Shown here one piece after another: positions 1 to 6,586 of a DNA stretch of 64,000 nt. The DNA comes from Prauserella cavernicola. GTDB taxonomy: Bacteria; Actinomycetota; Actinomycetes; Mycobacteriales; Pseudonocardiaceae. Made by a program: the position numbers and the translations under genes. The notes beneath the pieces are model-generated. The model saw only the letters and a list, made by a program, of their open reading frames with translations. It was not told the DNA's origin and ran no database searches. Each line of letters starts with the position of its first letter. Positions within the stretch are counted from its first letter, which is position 1. The stretch covers positions 868,001 through 932,000 of the forward strand of contig NZ_JAENJH010000001.1 of assembly GCF_016595675.1 (NCBI RefSeq), given 5' to 3'.

Positions 1-981
1 GCGCCGGTGCTGCTCATCCTGCTGCGCGTGCTCCAGGGCTTCGCGATGGGCGGCGAACTCGGTGGCGCGGTGCTGCTGACGATGGAGCACAGCCAGCCGG
101 AGAAGCGCGGGTTCTACGGCAGCTGGGTGCAGATCGGCGGGCCGCTGGGACTCGTCGTCGCCACGCTCGTCTTCCTGCCGCTCAACCTGTTGCCTCAGGA
201 GGAGTTCCTCAGCTGGGGCTGGCGCGTGCCGTTCATGCTCAGCGCCGCACTCGTCGTTGTCGGCTACGTCCTGCGCCGCACCATCGACGAGAGCCCGACG
301 TTCACCGAGATCAAGCGCACGGGCAAGGTCGACAAGGCCCCCGCGCTGACGATCCTGCGCACCTACCCGCTGCGCACGCTGCTCGTGGCCTGCACGACGC
401 TCAGCGGCGGCGTGGCGTTCTACATGATGTCGGTGTTCGGGCTGTCCTACGCCACCGAGAACCTCGGGCTCACCCGGCAGACGATCCTGCTCATCGTCAT
501 GGTCGCGATGGTCCTCGACTGCGTGTTCGTCCTCATCTCCGGCATCGTCTCCGACCGCGTGGGCAGGCCGAAGGTCATGATGTTCGGCATGATCGGCAAG
601 GCGGTGCTCGCCTTCCCGTGGATCTGGCTGCTCGACACCGGAAACGCCTGGGTGATGTTCCTGGGCTACCTGCTGTTCTGCATCCCGCACGCCGCGGGAC
701 AGGGTGTGGCCGGTGTCTTCTACGCCGAGGTGTTCCCCGCGAAGGTCCGCTACTCGGGACTCTCGATCGGCTACACGCTCGGCATGATCGGCGGTAGCGC
801 CATCGCGCCGATGGTCGCCACGAGCCTGGTCGCCGCGTGGGGCACCACCGCGCTGGGCTGGTACATGCTCACGATGAGCCTGATCTCCACGGCGTCCACC
901 ACGATCATCCTGCGCTCGGCGAAGATCTCGGGCCGTGAGGTCGAGGAGCCGAAGGTGGCCAAACCGGAACTCGCGAGCTGA
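1..981 (+). CDS. MFS transporter, metabolite:H+ symporter (MHS) type, C-terminal part
   Basis: The start lies before the window; the reading frame is open from base 1. The 326 visible residues are mostly hydrophobic helices. A GGELGGA stretch, followed by EKRGFYGSW and a PFMLSA helix, matches the central part of MHS-family members such as ShiA/ProP-like symporters. A second Asp-Arg loop (SDRVGRPKVMM) is the repeated MFS signature at the start of the second half. The family imports organic acids, osmolytes or shikimate-like compounds with protons; the substrate here cannot be told. It ends in a soluble charged tail and is followed by a perfect hairpin at 987-1017, so it is the last gene of its transcript. 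Confidence 0.9.
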   Translation, partial: APVLLILLRVLQGFAMGGELGGAVLLTMEHSQPEKRGFYGSWVQIGGPLGLVVATLVFLPLNLLPQEEFLSWGWRVPFMLSAALVVVGYVLRRTIDESPTFTEIKRTGKVDKAPALTILRTYPLRTLLVACTTLSGGVAFYMMSVFGLSYATENLGLTRQTILLIVMVAMVLDCVFVLISGIVSDRVGRPKVMMFGMIGKAVLAFPWIWLLDTGNAWVMFLGYLLFCIPHAAGQGVAGVFYAEVFPAKVRYSGLSIGYTLGMIGGSAIAPMVATSLVAAWGTTALGWYMLTMSLISTASTTIILRSAKISGREVEEPKVAKPELAS

Positions 982-986
982 ACCGG

Positions 987-1017
987 GCGTGACCGCCCGC
1001 GGTGCGGGCGGTCACGC
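987..1017 (+). terminator. Intrinsic-type terminator hairpin after the symporter gene
   Basis: A perfect 14-bp stem, GCGTGACCGCCCGC and its exact complement, closes a 3-nt loop just 5 bp after the TGA of the symporter gene. There is no U-tract, as is usual in very GC-rich actinomycetes. Confidence 0.75.
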
Positions 1018-1317
1018 CGCACACAACGGCCTCACCCAGGCAAGTGATACGCGGGGACACATTCGCCTTCCCGCGTGTTAGCTTGCAGTTCTCGGCACGC
1101 GCCAGGAATTGCCGGGGCAAGGGGATCAGGTCGTCGCGGTCGCGTACCCGCCGGCATGGCAGGGGACGCCATCAGATGCCCGCGTGTCCTATGTACACAT
1201 CGGGGAGTCGGGACACCGCAGGGCATCCGGGTAGGACGCGACCGCGCGACCGAGGGGAGGCGAAATGCGTACTCGGGATCGGAATTTCCGGATCGTCACT
1301 TTCTCGTCGGATCGATC
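1018..1317 (+). other. Intergenic region upstream of the STAS gene, no gene seen
   Basis: About 300 bp with no reading frame of convincing codon bias. The last 60 bp before the STAS start are AT-richer than the surroundings and probably hold its promoter and leader, but I cannot point to a reliable -35/-10 pair. Confidence 0.4.
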
Positions 1318-1752
1318 ATGACGTCGCCACAATCTCCGGACCACCGCCGAGTGGAATCGTGCAAAGAATTAGAAAACACTTCGTATTCCGGCGGCCATGA
1401 TTCAGCGGCGTTCTCCGTCACCGTCGCGACGACGGCCACGGGCTGCGAGCTCGTCACGGTGCTCGGCGAGATCGACGCGGCGACACTGGCCGAGTTCGGT
1501 TCGGAACTGGCCGCGCTGCCGCATCGCGGGGCGTACGCGGTGGTGGTGGACCTGGCGCGCGTGCGGTACTGCTCGTGCGCGGGCGCGCGCGAGCTCCTGG
1601 ACCTGCGCGACCGGGCCGAGCACGCCGGCGTGCCGCTGGCACTGGCGGTCGAGACACACGCGGTGCGCCGGGTGCTGGACGTGCTCGGTGTCGCACCACT
1701 GTTCACGCTCCGCAGGAACGCCCGCGCGGCGCTCACCGCGGCGGCCGGCTGA
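1318..1752 (+). CDS. STAS-domain anti-sigma factor antagonist, with a TTA codon
   Basis: The 144-residue protein carries a STAS domain from about residue 34 on (VLGEIDAATL, then VVVDLARVRYCSCAGARELL), the fold of SpoIIAA/RsbV-type antagonists that release sigma factors by binding their anti-sigma kinase. Ser86 occupies the usual phosphorylation position in a C-S-C-A-G context. The first ~30 residues are an extension coded by AT-richer DNA with codons rare in the rest of the window, including a TTA leucine codon at 1369-1371. In actinomycetes TTA needs the bldA tRNA, so translation may be tied to development. No partner kinase or sigma gene lies beside it. The start could lie slightly further in, at GTG 1351, but that codon also precedes the TTA. 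Confidence 0.8.
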   Translation: MTSPQSPDHRRVESCKELENTSYSGGHDSAAFSVTVATTATGCELVTVLGEIDAATLAEFGSELAALPHRGAYAVVVDLARVRYCSCAGARELLDLRDRAEHAGVPLALAVETHAVRRVLDVLGVAPLFTLRRNARAALTAAAG

Positions 1753-1771
1753 CGGGTCGGCGTCGACGTGG

Positions 1772-2464
1772 CTAGGGAAATGGCAGGTCGGGCGCGGACA
1801 GTCCCGCGTCGGGATCCAGCTCGACTCCCCCGGAGCGCAGGGTGTCGTCGAGGATCGCCCACACCCACCGGGAGAGCAGCCCCACCAGCTCGTCCCTGCG
1901 GAGCTCGCTCGGCTCGTCGAGCCAGCGCGCCACCGTCGCGTCCACCATCCCGACCAGACCGAACGCGACGGGCTGCGCGACCAGTGTCCGCAACCCGAAC
2001 GTGGTCAGGTAGTACTCGAACAGGCGGGTCAGATGCTGACCGATCGTGGTCTTCACGTCGTTGACGGCGTCGCCGTCCGGATCGCGCTGGGACAGCGCGT
2101 ACATGCCCAGGTAGAGGTACAGGTGCCTGCGCTCCGACAGGAACCGCGTGTGGGTGTCGATGGCCGCGGCGATCATCTCGCGTGGCGAGCCGTGCAGGTT
2201 CCACAGCGGCGCCAGCTCGGCGTTGAGCAGCTCCACGACCCGGGAGGCGATGGCGCGGTGGATGTCGCTCGCGTCGGCGAAATGCTTGTAGAGCCTGGTC
2301 CGCGCGACGCCGGCCTCCTCGGCGATCCGCTCGATGGGCAGGCCGGGCCCGTGGTGGGCGATGGCGCGCAGGGCGGCCTCGACGAACTCGCGCCGCCGCC
2401 GCTCCCGCTGCCCCGCCCAGCGGGTCGTGCGACCGTCGATGCGGGAGGACGCCGGGGAGGGCAT
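1772..2464 (-). CDS. TetR/AcrR family transcriptional regulator
   Basis: A 230-residue one-component repressor. The N-terminal HTH is clear at about residues 40-70 (IERIAEEAGVARTRLYKHFAD) after a basic QRERRRREF helix. The rest is the helical ligand-binding and dimer domain, including a YLYLGMYAL helix. It is divergent from the small-gene group starting at 2568; only ~100 bp separate them, so that region is its likely target. No close family or ligand is recognisable. The ribosome binding site is weak. Confidence 0.88.
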   Translation of the reverse strand: MPSPASSRIDGRTTRWAGQRERRRREFVEAALRAIAHHGPGLPIERIAEEAGVARTRLYKHFADASDIHRAIASRVVELLNAELAPLWNLHGSPREMIAAAIDTHTRFLSERRHLYLYLGMYALSQRDPDGDAVNDVKTTIGQHLTRLFEYYLTTFGLRTLVAQPVAFGLVGMVDATVARWLDEPSELRRDELVGLLSRWVWAILDDTLRSGGVELDPDAGLSAPDLPFP

Positions 2465-2567
2465 ACGGAGAGTTTACCGCTCGTGAACCGAGAGCGACCC
2501 GCACATATCTGATACATTGCCGTACCTATTAACACTGGTCGAACCATAAGGGGAGATGGAGGCCGAA

Positions 2568-2636
2568 GTGTTATCGCACCTGCACGCGGCCGGGACCCGC
2601 GTCACCTCCGCGCTCGCGCACCGGGCGGCGTCATGA
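2568..2636 (+). CDS. Candidate 22-residue peptide gene with TTA as second codon
   Basis: A GTG at 2568 sits 5 bp after a strong GGAGG (2558-2562). It opens a 22-codon frame, (M)LSHLHAAGTRV..., ending in a TGA that shares bases with the ATG of the next gene at 2633 (ATGA). The second codon is TTA (2571-2573), which is rare here and bldA-dependent in actinomycetes. An ATG at 2556 in the same frame would add four residues but lies inside the ribosome binding site. The short length, coupling and codon choice suggest a leader peptide controlling translation of the gene after it. This is an inference; no homologue is known to me. Confidence 0.45.
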   Translation: MLSHLHAAGTRVTSALAHRAAS

Positions 2637-2758
2637 CGCAGCCGGATCAGAAACAGAGACAGGACGACGCCACGCCGATTCTCGAGCGGCTGCTCACCGA
2701 ACGAGGTGTGACACTGGAACCCGCGAGCTCTCCGGAGCCCGCCGACTCCGAGGACTGA
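2633..2758 (+). CDS. Small acidic protein of 41 residues, function unknown
   Basis: The ATG overlaps the stop of the preceding 22-codon frame, so translation is probably coupled. The protein is polar and acidic: a Gln/Asp-rich start (MTQPDQKQRQDD), one amphipathic helix (ATPILERLLTERG) and a Pro/Ser/Asp/Glu tail. It has no cysteine, signal peptide or membrane segment. The TPILERL core resembles TPIFDQI in the 49-residue product at 6034-6183, which also has an acidic tail, hinting at one family of small acidic proteins. Function not recognised. Confidence 0.55.
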   Translation: MTQPDQKQRQDDATPILERLLTERGVTLEPASSPEPADSED

Positions 2759-2769
2759 GGGGGACGGGC

Positions 2770-2946
2770 ATGTCCACGGCTGACGACCTGCACGACACCG
2801 GATGGCTCGCCGAACAGGCGACGGCGGCGCTCGACTCCATCTCGAACCTCTATGACGAGGCGATGGCCGGCCTCGAGAGCCAGGACGCGTCCCCCGCGGC
2901 CGATGGCGGCGACGGCAAGGCCAAGACGAGCGCGACCGGAACCTGA
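2770..2946 (+). CDS. Small acidic protein of 58 residues, function unknown
   Basis: The ATG follows a GAGGGGGAC ribosome binding site that overlaps the stop of the previous gene by a few bases (12-bp gap between genes). Residues 1-38 look like one or two amphipathic helices (STADDLHDTGWLAEQATAAL, then DSISNLYDEAMAGLES) with a single tryptophan. The last 20 residues are a disordered Ala/Gly/Asp/Lys/Thr tail. There is no cysteine, membrane segment or signal. It is the third member of a tiny operon divergent from the TetR gene. I do not recognise the family. Confidence 0.55.
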   Translation: MSTADDLHDTGWLAEQATAALDSISNLYDEAMAGLESQDASPAADGGDGKAKTSATGT

Positions 2947-3338
2947 CCGCCCCTCCGTCCATTCCGGACACTGCGCCCGAAACCGCGCTGTTGCCGGGTG
3001 TCGCGCTGATCGCCTACGATCGGCCGACCCCCGGACGGTCGCTCATCGCCCGCGAGGTGACCACGCGGCGGGCACGACGTTTCCGCAGGACGTACCCGAG
3101 TGGACGATTGCCTGAACTCCCGACCAGCACGCGTTCGGCGCAACGCGCGAGGAGTTTGTCGTACGCGGGTAACCGGTCGGCCATCCGTGATGACACCCGG
3201 TGGTGACCGCCGGTGGTCCGCGCCCGTTCCACTGCTCTGATCGTGTCCAGCAGGGCTCCACACCACTGCGGTTGGCGACAGCGAAGCTCTAAGCTGTCCC
3301 GAGTCCGCGTTTCGGTATCACGCGATTGTGGGGAGATC
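2947..3338 (+). other. Intergenic region, no gene seen
   Basis: A 392-bp stretch between the small genes and the Uma2-like gene. Several open frames cross it on both strands, but none has an actinomycete codon bias or a plausible ribosome binding site. The part just before 3339 must contain the Uma2 gene's promoter. It could be the eroded remains of a gene, but nothing in it identifies one. Confidence 0.4.
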
Positions 3339-3893
3339 ATGGCACCAGTCCCGGTGTTCGGACATCGCGAGCCGTTGACGCGTAGGGATCTGGAGTCGAT
3401 CGCGGATGAGGATCACCGTTACGAGCTGGTGGATGGGGTGCTCCTGATGAGCCCATCACCCCGCCCGCTGCACCAGCGCGTCGTGGCGCGGGTCCTCGCC
3501 GCCGTGAGCGTGCACTGTCCCCGGGACTGCGAGGCGCTGCCCGCACCCGTGGACGTGGTGCTCGCCGACGACACCGTGCTCATCCCGGACGTCGTCGTGG
3601 GCCGCAGGAGCGACTACACCGAGCGCGCGCTGGCCGGGACGCCCGTGCTGGCGGTCGAGGTGATCTCGCCGTCGAGCAGGCTGATCGACACCGAGCTCAA
3701 GCGGGCGCGGCTCGCCGAGGCCGGTTGCCCGAACTACTGGCTCGTCGACCCGTACGTGCCGAGCGTGCTGTGCCTCGGCCTGCGCGACGGCGCCTACGTG
3801 ACACTCGACGAGGCGCGGCGCGACCAGACTCTCGCGCTGACGGTGCCGTACGCCGTGACGCTCAACCCCGCCGACCTGGTCTCCGACTACTAG
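3339..3893 (+). CDS. Uma2 family (DUF820) PD-(D/E)XK endonuclease-fold protein
   Basis: A 184-residue protein with the full Uma2/DUF820 pattern: YELVDGVLLMSPSP near residues 28-41, IPDVVVGR (Asp84), LAVEVISPSS (Glu107) and ELKRARLAEAG (Lys121), then NYWLVDP. These residues fit the PD-(D/E)XK catalytic core of restriction-like nucleases. The family is abundant in cyanobacteria and actinomycetes and its biological substrate is not settled. The ATG follows GGGGAG. The stop overlaps that of the convergent MarR gene by 4 bp. It stands alone with no partner gene that would suggest a toxin-antitoxin or restriction role. Confidence 0.88.
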   Translation: MAPVPVFGHREPLTRRDLESIADEDHRYELVDGVLLMSPSPRPLHQRVVARVLAAVSVHCPRDCEALPAPVDVVLADDTVLIPDVVVGRRSDYTERALAGTPVLAVEVISPSSRLIDTELKRARLAEAGCPNYWLVDPYVPSVLCLGLRDGAYVTLDEARRDQTLALTVPYAVTLNPADLVSDY

Positions 3894-4375
3894 TCCTCAC
3901 GTTCGTGCGGCCGCAACAGGCTGCGCAGCAGCCCGGCCACCGCCTCGCGCTGCGCCGGATCCAGTGGGGCGAGGAACTCCTCGTCGGCGCACAACACCAC
4001 CCGCAGCGCCTCGTCGGCGACCCGCTCGCCGTCCGAGGACAGGCTGACGAGCACTCCCCTGCGGTCGGCGGGGTCGGCCGTGCGCTCGATGAGCCCGGCG
4101 TCCGCCAGCCGGTCCAGCCGGGCCGTCATGGCTCCCGAGGTGACCAGAGAAGACCGGGCGAGCTCCCGGGGGTTCACCGGAGCCGACACCCGCCGCACCG
4201 TGTTCAGGACGTCGAAGTCGCCGAACGACAACCCGAGCGGTTTGAGCGCGCCGACCAGCGCCTGTTCCAGATGCCGGGCGCACAGCAGCAGCCGACCGAC
4301 CACCTCGAGCTGACTCACCTCCAGACCGGGCCTGCTGTCGTGCCAGGCCGCGATCATGCGGTCGACGGAGTCCAT
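3890..4375 (-). CDS. MarR family transcriptional regulator
   Basis: A 161-residue winged-helix protein. It has the MarR order of helices: LGLSFGDFDVLNTVRR, then NPRELARSSLVTSGAMTARLDRLADAGLIERTADPADRRGVLVSLS, the recognition helix and the wing with the conserved DPADRR motif. MarR proteins are dimeric repressors of small-molecule response genes. It is divergent from the DUF6506 gene at 4438 with an inverted repeat at 4386-4418 between the two starts, so it probably represses both itself and that gene. The chosen ATG gives a typical family length. Confidence 0.88.
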   Translation of the reverse strand: MDSVDRMIAAWHDSRPGLEVSQLEVVGRLLLCARHLEQALVGALKPLGLSFGDFDVLNTVRRVSAPVNPRELARSSLVTSGAMTARLDRLADAGLIERTADPADRRGVLVSLSSDGERVADEALRVVLCADEEFLAPLDPAQREAVAGLLRSLLRPHERED

Positions 4376-4385
4376 GATCCGAGTG

Positions 4386-4418
4386 TAGCTTGGCGCTAAG
4401 TAGTTCAACACCAAGCTA
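4386..4418 (+). promoter_or_regulatory. Inverted repeat between MarR and DUF6506 genes, likely MarR operator
   Basis: TAGCTTGG at 4386-4393 and its exact complement CCAAGCTA at 4411-4418 flank a 17-bp AT-rich spacer in the only gap shared by the two divergent genes. Inside the left arm, CTTGGCGCTAAG is itself an imperfect palindrome. The position fits a MarR binding site covering both promoters. Confidence 0.55.
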
Positions 4419-4437
4419 TCTGCCGTGGAGGTGCCCG

Positions 4438-4995
4438 ATGTTCCGGAACCTGTTCCTCGTGCTCGTGGCCGGCGGGGACCCAGCCGACCGCGTTGTCCGC
4501 GAGGACTCCCTGGCCCGCACCGTGATCGTGCCCGTTCCCACCGTGGCCACCGCGGCCACGGTGGCCGCCGGAGAGGACGAGCCCGACCTGATCGAGCTCT
4601 ACGGCGGGCTGGGCGCCGACGCGGCCGCCGCCGTGCTGGCCGCGGCACCCGGCGCGGCGGTCGGCTACGCGGGCGAGAACGGCGGACTCGCGGGCACGGC
4701 CGTGCTCTACGAGGCGCCCGGCGCCGACCCGGCCGCGGACCGTTGGCACTTCGGCGACACCACCGTGGTCGCGGTGCCGTCGGCGGACGCCGCGCCCGAG
4801 GTGGCGGCTGAGCTCGTGGCCACGGGTGCCACGCGGATCGAGCTGTGCGGCGGCTTGGGCCCGGTCCCGGCCGTCGCGGTGCGCGCGGCGGTCGACGTCC
4901 CGGTCACCACGGTGTTGTTCGGGTTCGAGTCCATCCCGGCCGCCGCCCGTTACCGGGCGCGGTTCGAGGCGGCGCTGTCGGCCGCGCACTCCTGA
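4438..4995 (+). CDS. DUF6506 family protein
   Basis: A 185-residue soluble Ala/Val-rich protein preceded by GGAGG. It shows two copies of an E-L-x-G-G-L-G element (LIELYGGLGADA at about residue 55 and IELCGGLGPVPA at about residue 140) and ends with PVTTVLFGFESIPAAARYRARFEA. This pattern is typical of the DUF6506 family, whose biochemical role is unknown. It is divergent from MarR and probably controlled by it, suggesting a response to a small molecule. It has no signal peptide or membrane helix. Confidence 0.75.
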   Translation: MFRNLFLVLVAGGDPADRVVREDSLARTVIVPVPTVATAATVAAGEDEPDLIELYGGLGADAAAAVLAAAPGAAVGYAGENGGLAGTAVLYEAPGADPAADRWHFGDTTVVAVPSADAAPEVAAELVATGATRIELCGGLGPVPAVAVRAAVDVPVTTVLFGFESIPAAARYRARFEAALSAAHS

Positions 4996-5007
4996 GCACT
5001 CCGAGGG

Positions 5008-5595
5008 TCAGCTGCGGACGAAGTCCGCGAGCATCCGAGCGGTGTCCTCGGTGTCCCAGTCATCGGGCAGGGTCTTACCCGGCTTGGTCTCCAGTTCCGC
5101 GGACGCGAACACGCGACGCTCGGCGTCGAGGATCTGCGCGGTCTGCACCGCGCGCCCGTTCGGGTAGGTGTAGTCCTGCACCACGACCGGCACACCCTCG
5201 ATCTCGTGCTCGCTCATGCCGGGAGTGTCCGCGCTCAGCGTCGTGTCCTCGAACCCCTGCTCCGACTCGGTGCGGCCGAGCACGAAGGTGATCGACGGCT
5301 CGCCGAACTGGCAGATGTAGCGCTCGCCGTCCTCGCCGAACGTGCTGACGCCGGATCCACGGGGCTTCGGAGTGGTGGTGCCGACCTCGGGCGGGTCGAA
5401 CAACTCGCAGCCCGACGCCGACTCGATAACGGGGACCTCGTTGACCTCCTCGGCGTCGGTGAGCTGCTCGTCCAGGAACTGGACCCACTCGAAGGAGATG
5501 GTCGGTGGCCCGCTCACCGGCTCCGACGAGCAGGCGGACACACCAGCGGCAAGTGCGAGCACGACAGCGGGGATGACCTTCCGTGAAGAGCGCAT
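5008..5595 (-). CDS. DUF3558-like putative lipoprotein
   Basis: A 195-residue exported protein with a lipoprotein signal peptide: basic start MRSSRKV, hydrophobic core, and lipobox V-S-A-C with lipidated Cys22. The mature part has a cysteine pair (in SGCELFDPP and YICQFGEP) and a late EDTARMLADFV helix, the arrangement of DUF3558-type actinobacterial lipoproteins. Such proteins are anchored on the outer face of the membrane; their role is unknown. It is convergent with the DUF6506 gene (12-bp gap) and appears to be monocistronic. Confidence 0.8.
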   Translation of the reverse strand: MRSSRKVIPAVVLALAAGVSACSSEPVSGPPTISFEWVQFLDEQLTDAEEVNEVPVIESASGCELFDPPEVGTTTPKPRGSGVSTFGEDGERYICQFGEPSITFVLGRTESEQGFEDTTLSADTPGMSEHEIEGVPVVVQDYTYPNGRAVQTAQILDAERRVFASAELETKPGKTLPDDWDTEDTARMLADFVRS

Positions 5596-5729
5596 GTCCC
5601 TGCGACGCCCGACGCGGCCGGATCGTTCCTGCCGGGCGGCCGCGAACTTCGGCGCGAATCTCCGTCACGGTTCGCGGGCGGGCGCGTCCCACCACCACGG
5701 GCACGGGACGAGGAAGCGGGGGACGGCAG

Positions 5730-6113
5730 ATGACAGTCGCAGGGGGACCGCCATCACCGGACCACGTGATTCAGCTGCGCCGCAGGCTGAATCTCCTCGT
5801 CGCCGCGCTCACTCTCACGGAGACACGGTCCGAGGTGGACACTCTGGTGGCGGCGCTGGCCGACACGGCGGCGGCGGCCGAACAGTGTGTGGGGCGCGTG
5901 GCTCCGGCGGCCGTGGCCGAGATCCGCGGCGGGCTCGCCGACGCCAGATCGGGCCAGTTCGACGGCACCCGGAGCGCGCTGCTCGCGGCCAGTCACCAGC
6001 TGACCGGCCTGCTGCGCGACGGAGTCGCGAGTCCTACGCTCGGTCTGCGCTCAGCTCGTTCTGCAGGACGGCCTGCGCGGGATCGGAACCCGGCGACCCG
6101 CCGAGACGGCTGA
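5730..6113 (+). CDS. Helical protein of 127 residues, function unknown
   Basis: An almost wholly alpha-helical soluble protein (DHVIQLRRRLNLLVAALTL, then EVDTLVAALADTAAAAEQ, and later FDGTRSALLAASHQLTGLL) that looks like a small helical bundle or dimer. The ATG is preceded by AGGAAGCGGGGGACG. The last ~27 codons overlap the 49-residue gene on the opposite strand and are Arg/Pro-rich, unlike the body, so the original end may have been near residue 105. The family is not recognised. It faces the two small genes at 6034-6413. Confidence 0.6.
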   Translation: MTVAGGPPSPDHVIQLRRRLNLLVAALTLTETRSEVDTLVAALADTAAAAEQCVGRVAPAAVAEIRGGLADARSGQFDGTRSALLAASHQLTGLLRDGVASPTLGLRSARSAGRPARDRNPATRRDG

Positions 6114-6183
6114 CGATCTGGTCGAAGATGGGCGTCGGCTCCCCCGCCGCGTCCACGCTGATGTTCTCCGGTGCGTCGCTCAT
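6034..6183 (-). CDS. Small acidic protein of 49 residues, function unknown
   Basis: The ATG overlaps the TGA of the upstream 77-residue gene (ATGA), so the two are translationally coupled. The protein starts MSDAPENISVDAAGEPTPIF, followed by an amphipathic helix and an acidic tail. The element TPIFDQIVSRLG matches TPILERLLTERG of the 41-residue product at 2633-2758 in position and spacing. It has no cysteine or membrane segment. Function unknown. Confidence 0.6.
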   Translation of the reverse strand: MSDAPENISVDAAGEPTPIFDQIVSRLGGSPGSDPAQAVLQNELSADRA

Positions 6184-6413
6184 ATCGCTGCCTCGACGTC
6201 GACGATCTGTTCTGACTTGACCCAGCTCGGCTCGCGGTCGACGGCCGAGTCGACCGCCTTCACCGGTACCCACCACGTGGTGGTGTAGCGGTCGAAGATC
6301 GGTTCCGCCACGATGGTCGCCCTGCGGCACACGCGGCTCCAGTCGCGGCGGCGACCGGCCAGGTACGTCACCCGCGCCCCGATGCCGAGACGACTGTGCT
6401 CACACACGGACAT
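6180..6413 (-). CDS. Small beta-rich basic protein of 77 residues, function unknown
   Basis: It starts with a very good ribosome binding site (GGGGGAGGG, 4 bp before ATG). The product is basic and rich in aromatic and beta-branched residues (IGARVTYLAGRRRDWSRVCR, then IFDRYTTTWWVPVKAV, then WVKSEQIVDV), which suggests a small SH3-like or OB-like beta barrel. Two cysteines (C4, C29) are present. It is coupled to the downstream 49-residue acidic protein, so the two may form a basic/acidic pair. No family is recognised. Confidence 0.65.
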   Translation of the reverse strand: MSVCEHSRLGIGARVTYLAGRRRDWSRVCRRATIVAEPIFDRYTTTWWVPVKAVDSAVDREPSWVKSEQIVDVEAAI

Positions 6414-6586
6414 CTGCCCTCCCCCACATTCGCGATATCCGGATACCCGTGGGCTCCGGATTTCCTCCCCGCAGCGAGGCTAACAGCATCCGCTGTCACT
6501 GCGCGTGCTCAGTCACTTGGCTGAGGGATGACCCACCCTCGGGGAGCAGGTGCGGCGCTCTGGTCCCGTTCAGTGGACCGATAGCG

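Noticed and set aside
2568-2946. RiPP (lasso or lanthipeptide) precursor interpretation of the small genes
   Set aside because: No Cys/Ser/Thr-rich core, no known leader motif, and no cyclase, dehydratase, peptidase or ABC exporter gene nearby.
3339-4375. Uma2 and MarR genes as a toxin-antitoxin pair
   Set aside because: They are convergent rather than operonic, and each has its own likely promoter; Uma2 proteins are not established toxins.
6523-6540. GAGGG/CCCTC hairpin near the SorC gene end
   Set aside because: The stem is only 5 bp with an 8-nt loop, too weak to call a terminator in GC-rich DNA.
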